Position numbers and translations under genes: made by a program. A stretch of 64,000 nucleotides of DNA. Origin: Streptomyces sp. NBC_01669. GTDB lineage: Bacteria; Actinomycetota; Actinomycetes; Streptomycetales; Streptomycetaceae. Shown here one piece after another: positions 1 through 9,014 of the stretch. The stretch lies in assembly GCF_026339735.1 (NCBI RefSeq), contig NZ_JAPEQG010000001.1, positions 7,935,001 to 7,999,000 on the forward strand, given 5' to 3'. Each line of letters begins with the position of its first letter. The first letter of the stretch is position 1. The notes below the pieces were generated by a model, which was given only the letters and a program-made list of their open reading frames with translations, was not told the DNA's origin and did not search any database.

Positions 1-437
1 CCCCGGAGGCCGGGGCGATCGGCGAGGCCTTCGGCGACTACCTGGCAGTCGAGGTCGGCGCCCATGCGGACGCCCGGTACGGCTGGCCCCTGAAGGCCGA
101 CCTGGCGTGCGTCGCCGACTGGGACTCGGTCGCCTACAGCGCTGCCCCGCACTGCCTGCGCCGGATCGACGGGAACAAGGTGTACGGGGACCGGGTGGGC
201 GAGGTGCACGCGGACGGTGAGATCTGGTCCCGCGCGCTCCTGGACATCCGGGGGGCGCTCGGCGCCAGGGTCGCCGACCGCATCATCGTCAACGCTCAGT
301 TCGGCTTCGCACCCGACACCAGCTTCGAGGACGCCGCGTTGACGACGATTGCGACAGCGCAACGCATGTACGGCAAGAGCGCGGCGGACGCGGTCCGTGC
401 CGCGTTCAAGGCCCGCGAGATCCCTGGCATCCAGTAG
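1..437 (+). CDS. M36 (fungalysin-type) metallopeptidase, C-terminal part
   Basis: The reading frame is open from the left edge, so the start lies outside the window. The visible 144 residues begin with a motif of the form EAGAIGEAFGDYLAV. It matches the GEGWGD-type segment of M36 peptidases, whose Glu is the third zinc ligand. The upstream HExxH helix is not in the window. The rest (a tract with GEVHADGEIWSRAL, then a helical end) matches the family C-terminal lobe. Such enzymes are secreted zinc endopeptidases with a propeptide; neither signal nor propeptide can be seen here. The stop at 437 is followed by about 150 bp with no gene. The family call is fairly firm; intactness cannot be judged. 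Confidence 0.75.
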   Translation, partial: PEAGAIGEAFGDYLAVEVGAHADARYGWPLKADLACVADWDSVAYSAAPHCLRRIDGNKVYGDRVGEVHADGEIWSRALLDIRGALGARVADRIIVNAQFGFAPDTSFEDAALTTIATAQRMYGKSAADAVRAAFKAREIPGIQ

Positions 438-482
438 GCAGAGTCACGGCGGTTTCCCCCTTCCCAGGGTGGCCCTCAGCGT

Positions 483-527
483 GGCCTCGCGTCGGCCTTG
501 AGTCCGTTGCGAGGCCTCGCGTCGGCC
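483..527. repeat. 15-bp direct repeat downstream of the peptidase gene
   Basis: GGCCTCGCGTCGGCC occurs at 483-497 and again at 513-527 (30-bp period) in the short gap between the two convergent genes. No T-tract or clean hairpin accompanies it. Function unknown; it could be a remnant of local duplication. Confidence 0.4.
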
Positions 528-591
528 GGATCGATCACCGAGCGCCGCTACGGAAGATGAGGCAAGTGCAGGCCGGCACCCGGGGATTGCA

Positions 592-2118
592 TCATGGGGG
601 CAGCCTTTCTGACGGGGCGCCGTCCCTTGGTTCGGTGGGCGCCACGTAGACGGAGAGGCCTGTGCTCCCGCGCAGCGGTGGCAGGGACTCGGGCCGCCAG
701 GCCCGGGCGTAGGTGGGTGGCCTGTGCCCGGGAGCCACAATCACCGCGACAGGTGTGCGACGCGCTGCCGCGCGCAGACCGTCGGCTGTGATACTCCCGT
801 CGTGGCCGCCGACCTGTCGCGACGCGCAGCGGGCGTAGTAGCCGATCGGTACCGCGTCGAAACCGGTGACCGTGCACGGCGGGCGTACTCCCAGAAGGCG
901 CAGCTGGTCGGCGATCGCCGTGTACTCCTGCCGCGCCGCGCGGCTGCGGGCGACGGCATGGCCGAGTACCCAGTACTGGACGGCGAAGTGACCGGCCAGG
1001 GCGAGCGTGAGCAACACGCCGACCGACGGCCGCCATCCGGGGCGGGTGGAGGTGAACAGAGCGCGCAGGCACTCGGCGACAGGCAGCGCCAGCAGAGCGT
1101 AGGTGGGAAGCAGGAAACGGGGGGCAGCGTAGTCGATCATGAACAGGTAGGGCGTCGCCATGGACGCCGCGACGAGGGTCACGAGGACGGCGGCAGGGCG
1201 GCGCGCGCGGGCGGCGACGATGCCGCCCGCCGTGAGCAGTGGGAGTGCGAACCACCACGCCGCGGTGACCGGGTCCTTCCAGGGCACCTCGCACGGACGG
1301 CACAGAGTCCGCCCGTCGAGGGCTCGAATCTGATCGTCGACGGCGAGGTGCCGGCCCAGGCCGCCCTGAATCTCGCCGGCGCGGTGCAACCGGGCGACAA
1401 CGCCGCCGTAGTGCAGATGGGCTTCGACGATCCACGGTGCGCAGCCGAGGAGAAGGGCGGCCACGAGCACGGTCGCCACGGCCGGGCGTCGCCGGCCCGG
1501 GACCGCCAGGGCTGCCACGGCCAGAGGCAGGACCAGGTAGCAGGCGTCCGGGGGCCGCATGAGGGCGACCAGGGCCACACCGGCGCCGAGGCCGGCGAGC
1601 GCCTTGCCGTCGGCCGTTTCCCTGACGGCTCGTAGAAAGCACCCCACGGCGGCCAACGACCCCAAGGCGCACCACAGGTTGGGCATCGCCTGCGGGCCGT
1701 AGTACAGGGTGATCCACAGCCCGGCGAACATCGCACCCGCCCCGGCGAGAACCGCGGGCGGCAGGAGAGGACGCCAGACCCACAGGGCGAGGAAGAGCCC
1801 GCATCCGGAGCACAGCGCCAGATACACGTGCAGCGCAGCCATCGAGGACGTCAGCGCGGCCACGGGCGCGACCAGATACGAAATCCCCCGAGCCCGGGGC
1901 GCACTGAAGAACGCGGCCGGGACGTCCCGGCTGACCTGGCTGACGTAGACGGTCTCGTCCCAGCCGAGCCCCGAGCCGGGCACCACCAGCACCAACTGCA
2001 CGAAAACAAAAGCAGCGGCGACGGCCGCGAGCCAGGGAAACGGGCGGCCGTACGCGTGGTCGACACCAGCGAGCCGCATCTGCGCCACTCGCGGGCCGAC
2101 GGCCAGTCGGTCGGGCAT
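592..2118 (-). CDS. Polytopic membrane protein, GT-C glycosyltransferase-like
   Basis: A 508-residue protein with roughly ten hydrophobic segments and a soluble C-terminal part of about 120 residues. After the first membrane segment comes GLGWDETVYVSQ. This acidic first extracytoplasmic loop resembles the catalytic loop of GT-C (ArnT/PMT-like) enzymes, which move sugars from polyprenyl-phosphate donors. A later loop holds a CRPCEV cysteine pair. No close family is recognised, so donor and acceptor are unknown. The ATG at 2118 is preceded on the minus strand by a GGAGGA-like ribosome site (about 2124-2129). It faces the M36 gene convergently and has no operon partner. A plain integral membrane protein of unknown function remains possible. 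Confidence 0.6.
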   Translation of the reverse strand: MPDRLAVGPRVAQMRLAGVDHAYGRPFPWLAAVAAAFVFVQLVLVVPGSGLGWDETVYVSQVSRDVPAAFFSAPRARGISYLVAPVAALTSSMAALHVYLALCSGCGLFLALWVWRPLLPPAVLAGAGAMFAGLWITLYYGPQAMPNLWCALGSLAAVGCFLRAVRETADGKALAGLGAGVALVALMRPPDACYLVLPLAVAALAVPGRRRPAVATVLVAALLLGCAPWIVEAHLHYGGVVARLHRAGEIQGGLGRHLAVDDQIRALDGRTLCRPCEVPWKDPVTAAWWFALPLLTAGGIVAARARRPAAVLVTLVAASMATPYLFMIDYAAPRFLLPTYALLALPVAECLRALFTSTRPGWRPSVGVLLTLALAGHFAVQYWVLGHAVARSRAARQEYTAIADQLRLLGVRPPCTVTGFDAVPIGYYARCASRQVGGHDGSITADGLRAAARRTPVAVIVAPGHRPPTYARAWRPESLPPLRGSTGLSVYVAPTEPRDGAPSERLPP

Positions 2119-2214
2119 GGATCAGTCCTCCACGGCACCGGGCAGCGGGCCGGGCTCTCGGCGCAACTCTGCGAGTGCCGGGCGCAACTGACCAACTTCG
2201 ATCGGCCATGTGGA

Positions 2215-2487
2215 GCACACGTCCTGCGGAACATCACCCTCGCCGTGCCCGCCCACGCCTTCCTCGCCGTCCGGGCCACCGGCACCGACAAGGAGGCCGT
2301 GGACACGCTTCCGCCGGCCTCAACCCGCGCACCGTGGCGGAAATCGGCGTCTTCTCGCAGCTCTCCGGCCCTCGCCCGGACCGCCTCGCGACGCCTTCAC
2401 CCACGCACTGACCCGGTCCGCCTGGAGACGACACCACCAAGCCACCGCACGCCGCAGCCACGACCGAAGACGCGGGTCAGGAGACGA
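2215..2487 (+). pseudogene. Degenerate transposase C-terminal remnant (IS701/IS4-like)
   Basis: Three frames in succession carry pieces of one transposase C-terminus. The first (about 2233-2300) gives ITLAVPAHAFLAV. The second (about 2310-2370) gives LNPRTVAEIGVFSQL. The third (about 2405-2480) gives AWRRHHQATARRSHDRRR. The order and spacing match the end of actinobacterial IS701/IS4-type transposases, where a hydrophobic AHAFL segment, an LTVPEIRRL-like helix and a WRRRHQARARRxHYRRR tail follow each other. The frame changes show it is dead. No terminal repeats were found. The rest of the 2119-2725 gap shows no other gene. Confidence 0.55.
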
Positions 2488-2725
2488 AACACTCCTGCAG
2501 ATTGTCGTCGCGCCCTGGTGCGAGGTGGAGGTCCGCATGTCCACCGAATACCCGGCGTCGACCTGTGTGCGGCGCCGTCAATTCATCAGCTACGCCTCGC
2601 ACTTGAGTCGTTCCGGTTGTGTGCCACACGACTGCCTTCACATATACATCACCTTTTCTTCAACTTTCCATCACGAATTGTGTATGCTCCAGGCGCTTCA
2701 TCCGCACCACTGGGGGGAATTCCTC

Positions 2726-3220
2726 ATGCGCATACGCCATGTCATAGCCACCGTCGCCGCTGCCGGAACCATCGCGGTTGTTGCCGTCGCCCCGGCACAG
2801 GCAGCCGAATACTCGTCGGCGCTGAAGATCAAGGGTGTCCAGTACGACGCGCCGGGCTCGGACTCCAACAGGTGTTCCACCGGGAACACCAAGGACGAGT
2901 ACCTGACGATCAAGAACTACTCGTCGACGGCGACCGTCAATCTCAGGGGCTACGTCGTCAAGGACGCCGCCGGCAACCGCTTCACCTTCTCGGCGAGCCA
3001 CTACCTCCAGCCCGGCGACTACGTGAAGCTGCGGGGAGGCCACGGCACCGACTCCGACGCCAAGAACGTCGTCTACCGCCAGAACTGCAACTTCATCTGG
3101 AACAACGACAAGGACACCATCTACCTGTACAAGCCGTCGGGCAGCCGGGCCGACGTCCACGCCTACACCAAGACCGGCTCCGACCCCGACCGCAACGGCT
3201 ACATCAACTACCACGGCTGA
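2726..3220 (+). CDS. Secreted lamin-tail-domain (LTD) protein
   Basis: A 164-residue protein. The ATG at 2726 follows a GGGGGGA ribosome site (about 2712-2718), which rules out the longer upstream frame. Residues 1-27 are a signal peptide (MRIRHV, hydrophobic Ala/Val core, then AQAAE). The mature part (YLTIKNYSSTATVNLRGYVVKD, FTFSASHYLQPGDYVKLRGG, NFIWNNDKDTIYLY) follows the lamin-tail beta-sandwich pattern: 'EYxxIxN', 'G+xxxD', 'xLxPGxxVxL', 'W+N.GD.xxL'. These domains are found on secreted bacterial proteins and nucleases; here the domain stands alone, with two Cys residues that could form a disulphide. The AT-rich stretch 2640-2700 likely holds the promoter (TATGCT at 2682-2687). Partner or ligand unknown. 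Confidence 0.8.
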   Translation: MRIRHVIATVAAAGTIAVVAVAPAQAAEYSSALKIKGVQYDAPGSDSNRCSTGNTKDEYLTIKNYSSTATVNLRGYVVKDAAGNRFTFSASHYLQPGDYVKLRGGHGTDSDAKNVVYRQNCNFIWNNDKDTIYLYKPSGSRADVHAYTKTGSDPDRNGYINYHG

Positions 3221-3247
3221 CGCACCATCACTGCGTACCGAGGAGAA

Positions 3248-3277
3248 CGGCGGCAGAGGACGAGTGCTCTGCCGCCG
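3248..3277 (+). terminator. Hairpin terminator after the lamin-tail gene
   Basis: Perfect 11-bp stem (CGGCGGCAGAG at 3248-3258 with its complement at 3267-3277) and an 8-nt loop, 27 bp after the stop codon. There is no T-tract, as is usual for actinobacterial terminators. Confidence 0.75.
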
Positions 3278-3879
3278 GTTCGCCCGCGGGACCTCCCGCT
3301 GTCATCCGGCGCTCCTGTCAGTGGCCGGCGGCGCTCTCCTTGCGACAGGGGTCCGGAGCGGCACCAGTGATCCTGCGCAACAGGCCTGCGCCGATCGAAT
3401 CGTTGCTGCCGTGTTCCGGGCAGTCGCCTGTGCCTCGCCGGCTGTGCGGAGGACGCCGGCCCGGCGCGGGGCGGCACCGAGGCCCATCGTGCCCGCCCGG
3501 GACGGGCCGCCCTGGGCCGGCCGTGCGCCGAGCCGGCCCGGAGGCATCGTCGGGAGCATGACGCACGGCGACGGCCATCACGCGGCGGCGGTGGGCCCGC
3601 AGTGCCGAGATCGCCTCGATCGGCGTGGATGCGGAGCCGAACGAACCCGTCCCCGAGAGGGGCCAGGAGCTTGTGACGCTCCCCGAGGAGCGACCCACCC
3701 TGGCCCGGCTCGACGCTCACGCACACTGGTTAGGAACGGTACCTTCACCGGAAGCCTGAAGATTCGGGCCCCGGTCGTAGGCGGAGTGTGCCTGGACTGT
3801 TTCACCGGAACGTGGCAGACCCTGGCCTGGGACGGCGCAAGCATCGTGGCGACCGCGGTCGTGGTGACCCCGCCGCGGG
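3278..3879. other. Gene-poor stretch
   Basis: About 600 bp between the terminator and the pentapeptide-repeat gene. Open frames exist on both strands, but none has a ribosome site, a recognisable domain or a family-like composition. A plus-strand tract near 3725-3880 reads like a beta-rich peptide (NGTFTGSLKIRAPVVGG) but I cannot assign it. Possibly decayed coding DNA. Confidence 0.3.
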
Positions 3880-4776
3880 CTACCAGTGCGCGGGACGGGT
3901 GAGGGCGGCAGGCAGCTTGGTGGCCGAGTCGCCCTTGGCCGCGTTGAGCTGGGCCTGGGTGAGAAAGATGCTCCCGGTGAGGTCGGCTCCGCTCAGGTCG
4001 GCGCCGCGCAAGTCCGCCCCGATCAGGTCGGCCATGCGCAGGTCGGCCTTCTTGAGGTCGGCCCCGATGAGGCAGGCCCCGCGGAGACTGGCCCCCCGCA
4101 GCCGGGCGCCGCTCAGCCTGGCCCCGATCAGCTGGGCACCCCGGTGGTTCTTCTTGCGGCCGGGCACCTCGGCCCGCACCAGGTCACTGGTCCGCAGCAG
4201 CAGGGCGTTCACATCGTCGCGCTGCGCCGCCACGTCGAGGTCCATGAGCGATGCAGCGTCCCCCCGGGTGAGGCCGTCGACGCGCTTCAGCGCACGGCGC
4301 AGATCCGGGTGGACGGGGCGGGCCGGCGCGAGATCGAGGGCCTCGGTGACGTACCACAGCAGTTCGTGGAGCTGCCGCATGACCGGCAGGACCTCGAACA
4401 TCGGGCGGGCGCTCTCAGGCGCCTGCCGCCAGTCCGTTCCACCGAAGGTGACCTGTGAGACCTTCTGGCCCGCACCGAAGCAGTCGAACACGGTGCAGCC
4501 CTGGAAGCCCTTCTCCCGAAGACGTGTGTGGATGCCGCAACGGAAGTCCACCTGAAGGTTCGCGCACGGCTGCCCGGCGTCCTTGTCCACCGCGAAGTCT
4601 GCGGAACGGGCGAAGGGCAGCGCGACGCAGCACAGCCCGAAGCAGTTCGCGCAGTCGGCCTGCAGGTCGTTGCGGCCGCTGCCGCCGGACGGGGCCGCGT
4701 GCTTCTGGGGCAACTGCGTGCTCTCCTGTGACGGGACGAGCACGGCGGTCCGCCACGCTCCGAGGTGAGCGTCCAT
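3880..4776 (-). CDS. Pentapeptide-repeat protein with Cys-rich N-terminus
   Basis: 298 residues. Residues 40-110 contain a cluster of cysteines (CANCFGLCC, CANLQVDFRCGIH, CTVFDCFGAG) that looks like a metal or Fe-S binding module. The middle is helical. Residues about 215-275 consist of tandem A(D/N)LxX pentapeptides (GARLSGARLRGASLRGACL, then GADLRGADLSGADL), which fold as a right-handed quadrilateral beta-helix. Proteins of this layout recur in Streptomyces as hypothetical pentapeptide proteins; some pentapeptide proteins mimic DNA, but nothing here shows that role. The ATG at 4776 is the first start after an upstream stop. A decayed amidase gene lies just upstream on the same strand. Confidence 0.8.
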   Translation of the reverse strand: MDAHLGAWRTAVLVPSQESTQLPQKHAAPSGGSGRNDLQADCANCFGLCCVALPFARSADFAVDKDAGQPCANLQVDFRCGIHTRLREKGFQGCTVFDCFGAGQKVSQVTFGGTDWRQAPESARPMFEVLPVMRQLHELLWYVTEALDLAPARPVHPDLRRALKRVDGLTRGDAASLMDLDVAAQRDDVNALLLRTSDLVRAEVPGRKKNHRGAQLIGARLSGARLRGASLRGACLIGADLKKADLRMADLIGADLRGADLSGADLTGSIFLTQAQLNAAKGDSATKLPAALTRPAHW

Positions 4777-4836
4777 TGTCTCAGACGGCGCGCGCCTGCC
4801 GTCCGCGGGAGTACGGCCCCGGGGGTGGCGGCGGGT

Positions 4837-5090
4837 TCAGCCCGCATGGATCGGTGGGCGGCGCTCCTTCCAGGGGACGGTCTGCTCCAGCTGGGCGGCC
4901 ACCTGGAGCAGCAGGTCTCCCGGCCGTGCGCGGCGACGAGCTGCACCCGGATCGGCAGGCCCTCCCGGCTCTGCCCCAGCGGCAGGCTGATCGCGGGATT
5001 GCCGGAGACGTTGAAAGTGGCGGTGAACGGACCGGACTCGAAGATGGCCCGCAGCCAGGAGCGGACGGTGTGGCGGGAACTGTGGCCTTC
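4837..5090 (-). pseudogene. Amidase-signature enzyme, frameshifted C-terminal remnant
   Basis: The minus strand reads FESGPFTATFNVSGNPAIS, then LPLGQSREGLPIRVQLVAAHGRE. This is the hallmark end of amidase-signature hydrolases (PFTAPFNVTGQPAISLPLG...GLPIGVQLV). After this point the homology continues in a second frame as DLLLQVAAQLEQTVPWKERRP and stops at 4837-4839, so one base has been lost near 4910-4920. Nothing of the upstream Ser-Ser-Lys catalytic core is present. It is a dead fragment of about 85 codons. Confidence 0.7.
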
Positions 5091-5187
5091 AAGCCCTTGC
5101 GCAACCCGGTCAACAGCCCCGTGCCCGGGGACTGCCCTGCCGAACCGACACGATGCCTGGCCCGGTCTCCGCACTTACGGTGGAGGG

Positions 5188-6444
5188 ATGGCAGTGATCA
5201 ACGGTTGGAGGCGGGAAGCGCGAGCCCGGCCCGGCGTGGTGGACGCGCTGATGTCGGCCGTGCTGTTCGTGCTGTCGGCTGCGGCTTCTGCTGTTGTGCC
5301 GGACGAGCACCGGATTGAGTTCCGGTGGCAGGGCGTGGTGCTGGCGGCGGTCGGCTGCTCGGCGTTGATGTGGCGACGTCGTCACCCGTTCGGCGTACTG
5401 GCGGTCGCGGTCGCCTGCGGGGTGTTTTTTCAGGTGCTCGGATTCCGGGAGAGCCCGCTGGTGGCAAGCCCGGTCGATGTGTCCGTGTACACCATGGCGG
5501 TGCAGACCGACCGGCGCACCACCTGGACCACCACGGCGGTCACGGCCGCCGTCCTGGTGGGGGCGGCCGTGGCGTTCGCCCCGGGCTCGTGGCTGGAGCC
5601 GGAGAAGGCGGTGATGCTGGCGTGGACGGCTCTGTCGGCCGCCATCGGGGACGCGGTGCGGTCACGCCGTGCCTATGTGGCAGCCGTGGAGGAACGGGCG
5701 GAGAACGCGGAGCGGACCCGTGAGCAGGAGGCACAGCAGCGAGTGGCGGCCGAGCGGGTCCGGATCGCGCGCGAGCTGCACGACGTCGTCGCGCACCACA
5801 TCGCCTTGATCAACGCTCAGGCAGGCGTCGCCGTCCATCTTGCGGAGCGGCAGCCGGAGCAGACACTCGCCGCGCTGGAGAACATCCGGGACACCAGCGG
5901 GTCGGCGCTGGATGAACTGCGCGCGACCGTAGGCCTGCTACGGCAGTCGGGTGATCCGGCGGCGCCGCGCGATCCGATGCCGGGTCTGACGCAGCTACCG
6001 GCCCTGCTGGCGTCGTTCGAAGGCGCCGGCCTGGCGGTCAGGCACAGTCAGCGCGGAATCAGTGAACCTCTGGCGCCGGCGGTCGACCTGGCCGCGTACC
6101 GCATCGTGCAGGAGGCCCTGACCAATGTGCACAAGCATGCCGGCGCGGACCACGCCCGATTGTTCCTGCATTACCGCCCCGAATGGCTGACGATCACCGT
6201 CGAGGACGACGGAAGCGTCGGACCGCACCACCAGCCGACCCAGGGGACGGGGCACGGGCTGATCGGGATGCGCGAGCGGGCTGCCATCGTCGGGGGCACG
6301 CTGTATGCGGGAGCCCGCCCGCAGGGCGGCTTCGCTGTGACTGCCGATCTGCCCCTGCGAGCCGCAACGGCCACGGGCGGTCCGGCAACGAACGGACCGC
6401 CGAGGAGAGATGGGTATGACGATCCGCGTACTGCTCGCCGATGA
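5188..6444 (+). CDS. Two-component sensor histidine kinase (HisKA_3 type)
   Basis: 418 residues. The ATG at 5188 follows a GGAGGG ribosome site. The N-terminal 160 residues hold four to five membrane segments without a large extracellular loop, then a coiled-coil-like helix rich in Glu/Arg. The dimerisation domain has the phospho-acceptor motif RIARELHDVVAHHI, followed by an ATPase domain with EALTNVHKHA (N box) and GTGHGLIGMRERA (G box). This is the NarL-partner kinase class common in Streptomyces, which often senses membrane or envelope stress. The downstream regulator overlaps it by 29 bp and an ABC exporter follows, so the system probably controls that exporter. Confidence 0.9.
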   Translation: MAVINGWRREARARPGVVDALMSAVLFVLSAAASAVVPDEHRIEFRWQGVVLAAVGCSALMWRRRHPFGVLAVAVACGVFFQVLGFRESPLVASPVDVSVYTMAVQTDRRTTWTTTAVTAAVLVGAAVAFAPGSWLEPEKAVMLAWTALSAAIGDAVRSRRAYVAAVEERAENAERTREQEAQQRVAAERVRIARELHDVVAHHIALINAQAGVAVHLAERQPEQTLAALENIRDTSGSALDELRATVGLLRQSGDPAAPRDPMPGLTQLPALLASFEGAGLAVRHSQRGISEPLAPAVDLAAYRIVQEALTNVHKHAGADHARLFLHYRPEWLTITVEDDGSVGPHHQPTQGTGHGLIGMRERAAIVGGTLYAGARPQGGFAVTADLPLRAATATGGPATNGPPRRDGYDDPRTARR

Positions 6445-7111
6445 CCAGGCCCTGCTGAGGGGCACCTTCAGGATGCTGTTCGATGCTGCGGACGACATGG
6501 AGACCGTGGGCGAGGCATCCAACGGCCGCGAGGCAGTGGAGCTGGCCCATGCGCAGCACCCGGATGTGCTCCTGATGGACATCCGCATGCCCGAGATGGA
6601 CGGCCTCGCCGCGACGCGGCTGATCGGCGAGTCGGAGGACCTCGCAGGGGTGAAGGTCCTCATCCTGACCACCTTTGAGGACGACGAGTACGTCGCCGAG
6701 GCGCTGCGCGCGGGTGCGAGCGGCTTTCTCGGCAAGGGTGCGCGGCCCGAGGAGCTTCTCGAGGCCGTGCGCACAGTCGCCGCCGGGGAAGCGCTGCTGG
6801 GCCCGTCTGCCGCCCGAGCGCTGATCACGCGATTTCTGACGCAGCCGGAAGCGTGCCCGGCAGCCATGCACCAGCGGCTGGAGTGCCTTACACCACGGGA
6901 ACGCGATGTCCTGGGGCTTGTCGCGCTGGGCCTGTCGAACGAAGAGATCGCCGATCGCCTGTTCATCAGCCCGCTGACCGCCAAAACCCACGTCAACCGG
7001 GCCATGACCAAGCTGGCGGCTCGTGACCGGGCCCAGCTCGTCGTCATCGCCTACCAGAGCGGCCTGGTCAGCCCGGCGATGGAGCCGAGTCGCTCAGCAA
7101 CATCCGCCTGA
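6416..7111 (+). CDS. NarL/LuxR-family response regulator
   Basis: 231 residues. Two in-frame ATGs exist (6410 and 6416). The AGGAG at 6403-6407 lies too close to the first and 8 nt from the second, so 6416 is chosen. The receiver domain has the acidic pocket (ADDQ) and the phospho-acceptor Asp55 in LLMDIRMPEMDG. The C-terminal LuxR-type helix-turn-helix reads LTPRERDVLGLVALGLSNEE and on. It overlaps the 3' end of the kinase gene and is surely its partner. The likely target is the ABC gene pair 150 bp downstream. Confidence 0.92.
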   Translation: MTIRVLLADDQALLRGTFRMLFDAADDMETVGEASNGREAVELAHAQHPDVLLMDIRMPEMDGLAATRLIGESEDLAGVKVLILTTFEDDEYVAEALRAGASGFLGKGARPEELLEAVRTVAAGEALLGPSAARALITRFLTQPEACPAAMHQRLECLTPRERDVLGLVALGLSNEEIADRLFISPLTAKTHVNRAMTKLAARDRAQLVVIAYQSGLVSPAMEPSRSATSA

Positions 7112-7260
7112 TGGTCGGCGCAGGTACGTGTCGCGTTCCGTCCCCGCGGTAGGCCGGCGGACCCCGTACCACGGACGTGGTAGCCGGGAATCGCTGCACG
7201 GGGACGATGTGCGAGGGGCCGGTCACGGGCGAGAGTGAGGTGGTGAACGGAGGTTTCGCA

Positions 7261-8199
7261 ATGATCGAAGCCCACTGCCTTACCAAGAGGTACGGCAGCA
7301 AGACAGCCGTCGAGGATTTGTCCTTCACGGTCCGCCCCGGCATCGTGACGGGGTTCCTCGGTCCCAACGGGGCCGGTAAATCCACCACCATGCGGCTGAT
7401 CCTCGGCCTGGACGCCCCAACCGCAGGGCACGTCACCGTCAACGGCCGCCCTTACGCAATGCACGAAGCGCCCCTGCGCGAGGTCGGGGCGATGCTGGAG
7501 GCCCGCGCCATCCACACCGGCCGCACCGCCTACCACCACCTGCTGGCCCTGGCCGCCACGACGGGCATCCCCCGCCAGCGCGTGAACGAGGTCATCGACC
7601 TCGTAGGCCTGCGCGAGGTCGCCAGTAAAAGGGCCGGCGGTTTCTCCCTGGGTATGGGCCAGCGCCTCGGCATCGCCAGCGCGCTTCTCGGCGACCCTGC
7701 CACGGTCATCCTCGACGAGCCGGTCAACGGCCTCGACCCGGAGGGCATCCGGTGGATCCGGAATCTTCTCAAGAGCCTGGCGGGGGAGGGGCGAACGGTG
7801 TTCGTCTCGTCGCATCTGATGAGCGAGATGGCGCTCACCGCCGAACATCTCGTCGTCATCGGCCGCGGCCGGCTCATCGCCGACACCTCGGTCGAGGAAT
7901 TCACCCGCAGCGCGGCCCGCACCGTGGTGCGCGTGCGCTGCCCGGACATCGACCGCTTGAAAGGTCTGCTCGCGGGTCCGGACGTCACCCTCACTGCCTG
8001 CGCGCCCTACACCTTGGAAGTAGTCGGCCTGACGACTGACCAGATCGGCTACACCGCCGCCGACCACGGCCTCACCCTGCTCGAACTCTCTCCCCAGCGG
8101 ATCTCCCTGGAAGAGGCGTTCATGGAACTGACCCGGGACGCGGTCGAGTACCGCTCCACCGCCGCCGGGGAACCGGTCGCAGCAAGGAGCGCGTCATGA
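7261..8199 (+). CDS. ABC transporter ATP-binding protein (drug/bacitracin export type)
   Basis: 312 residues from the ATG at 7261, which follows a GGAGG site at about 7247. Walker A is GPNGAGKST, the signature region is modified (GGFSLGMGQRLGIA instead of canonical LSGGQ), Walker B is VILDEPVNGLDPEG, and the H-loop lies in VFVSSHLMSEM. The roughly 90-residue C-terminal extension is typical of the CcmA/BcrA-like subfamily. It pairs with the permease that starts within its stop codon (ATGA overlap). The complex probably exports a lipid-like or peptide antibiotic under control of the upstream two-component system. The substrate is not shown by sequence. Confidence 0.92.
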   Translation: MIEAHCLTKRYGSKTAVEDLSFTVRPGIVTGFLGPNGAGKSTTMRLILGLDAPTAGHVTVNGRPYAMHEAPLREVGAMLEARAIHTGRTAYHHLLALAATTGIPRQRVNEVIDLVGLREVASKRAGGFSLGMGQRLGIASALLGDPATVILDEPVNGLDPEGIRWIRNLLKSLAGEGRTVFVSSHLMSEMALTAEHLVVIGRGRLIADTSVEEFTRSAARTVVRVRCPDIDRLKGLLAGPDVTLTACAPYTLEVVGLTTDQIGYTAADHGLTLLELSPQRISLEEAFMELTRDAVEYRSTAAGEPVAARSAS

Positions 8200-9014
8200 C
8201 CACGATCCTCACGCGCCCGCTCGGCGCGACAGTGCGCCCCGGCAAGGTGACCCTGCTCCGGGTCCTCAGGTCCGAATGGATCAAGCTGCGCACCGTGCGC
8301 TCCACGTCGATCACCTTGCTGACCGCCGTGGCCGCGATGGTCGGGTTGGGCATGCTGGTCACGCACCTGCGGGCAGGCGACCTCAACGCCCGGGAAGTGG
8401 CGCACTTCAACGGAGCCGAGGTCAGCCTGAGCATGTACCGGCCCGCGCAGTTGGCCGTCGGTGTCCTCGGCGTCCTGATGTTCACGGGCGAGTACTCCAC
8501 CGGAATGATCCATGCGACACTCACGGCCGTCCCCAGGCGGCTGCCCATGCTCGTGGCCAAGGCCGCCGTATTCACCGGCGTCGTCCTCGTCCTGATGACT
8601 GCGGCCTCTTTCGCCGCCTACTTCGGTGGCCAGGCTGTCCTGTCCTCCACTCACGCTCACCTGTCCACGCATCTGTCCGACCCCGGCGTGACTCGTGTGG
8701 TTTTCGGTACCGCGCTCTACCTCACCGTCGTCGGACTGTTCGGCGTCGCCCTGGGTGCCATCATCCGCAGCTCTGCGGGAGCCATCGCCACGCTGGTGGG
8801 CATCCTGCTCGTCCTGCCCGGACTGGGCGCCCTGCTTCCGGCCGACTGGGCTCAGCACATCGACCCCTACCTGCCCAGCAACGCCGGACAAGCCGTGCTC
8901 TCCGTCGTCCCCGATCCCGCGATGGCCCCCTGGACAGGTCTCTCACTCTTCGCCGGATACGCAGCCGCCCTCCTCGGTCTCGCCGCCTGGCTCCTCAAGC
9001 GACGCGACGCCTGA
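8196..9014 (+). CDS. ABC-2 type transporter permease
   Basis: 272 residues, starting in the ATGA overlap with the ATPase gene. Six hydrophobic helices are visible, starting with the segment around ITLLTAVAAMVGLGMLV. The amphipathic N-terminal stretch RSEWIKLRTVRSTSI is typical of ABC-2 permeases, as is the GEYSTGMIHATLTAVPRR intracellular loop. It forms the membrane half of the exporter; one permease for one ATPase suggests a dimer of each. Sequence ends cleanly at 9014. Confidence 0.9.
   Translation: MTTILTRPLGATVRPGKVTLLRVLRSEWIKLRTVRSTSITLLTAVAAMVGLGMLVTHLRAGDLNAREVAHFNGAEVSLSMYRPAQLAVGVLGVLMFTGEYSTGMIHATLTAVPRRLPMLVAKAAVFTGVVLVLMTAASFAAYFGGQAVLSSTHAHLSTHLSDPGVTRVVFGTALYLTVVGLFGVALGAIIRSSAGAIATLVGILLVLPGLGALLPADWAQHIDPYLPSNAGQAVLSVVPDPAMAPWTGLSLFAGYAAALLGLAAWLLKRRDA

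Noticed and set aside
2210..3220. 336-residue frame as one gene
   Set aside because: The upstream part covers a transposase relic; the signal peptide and ribosome site place the start at 2726.
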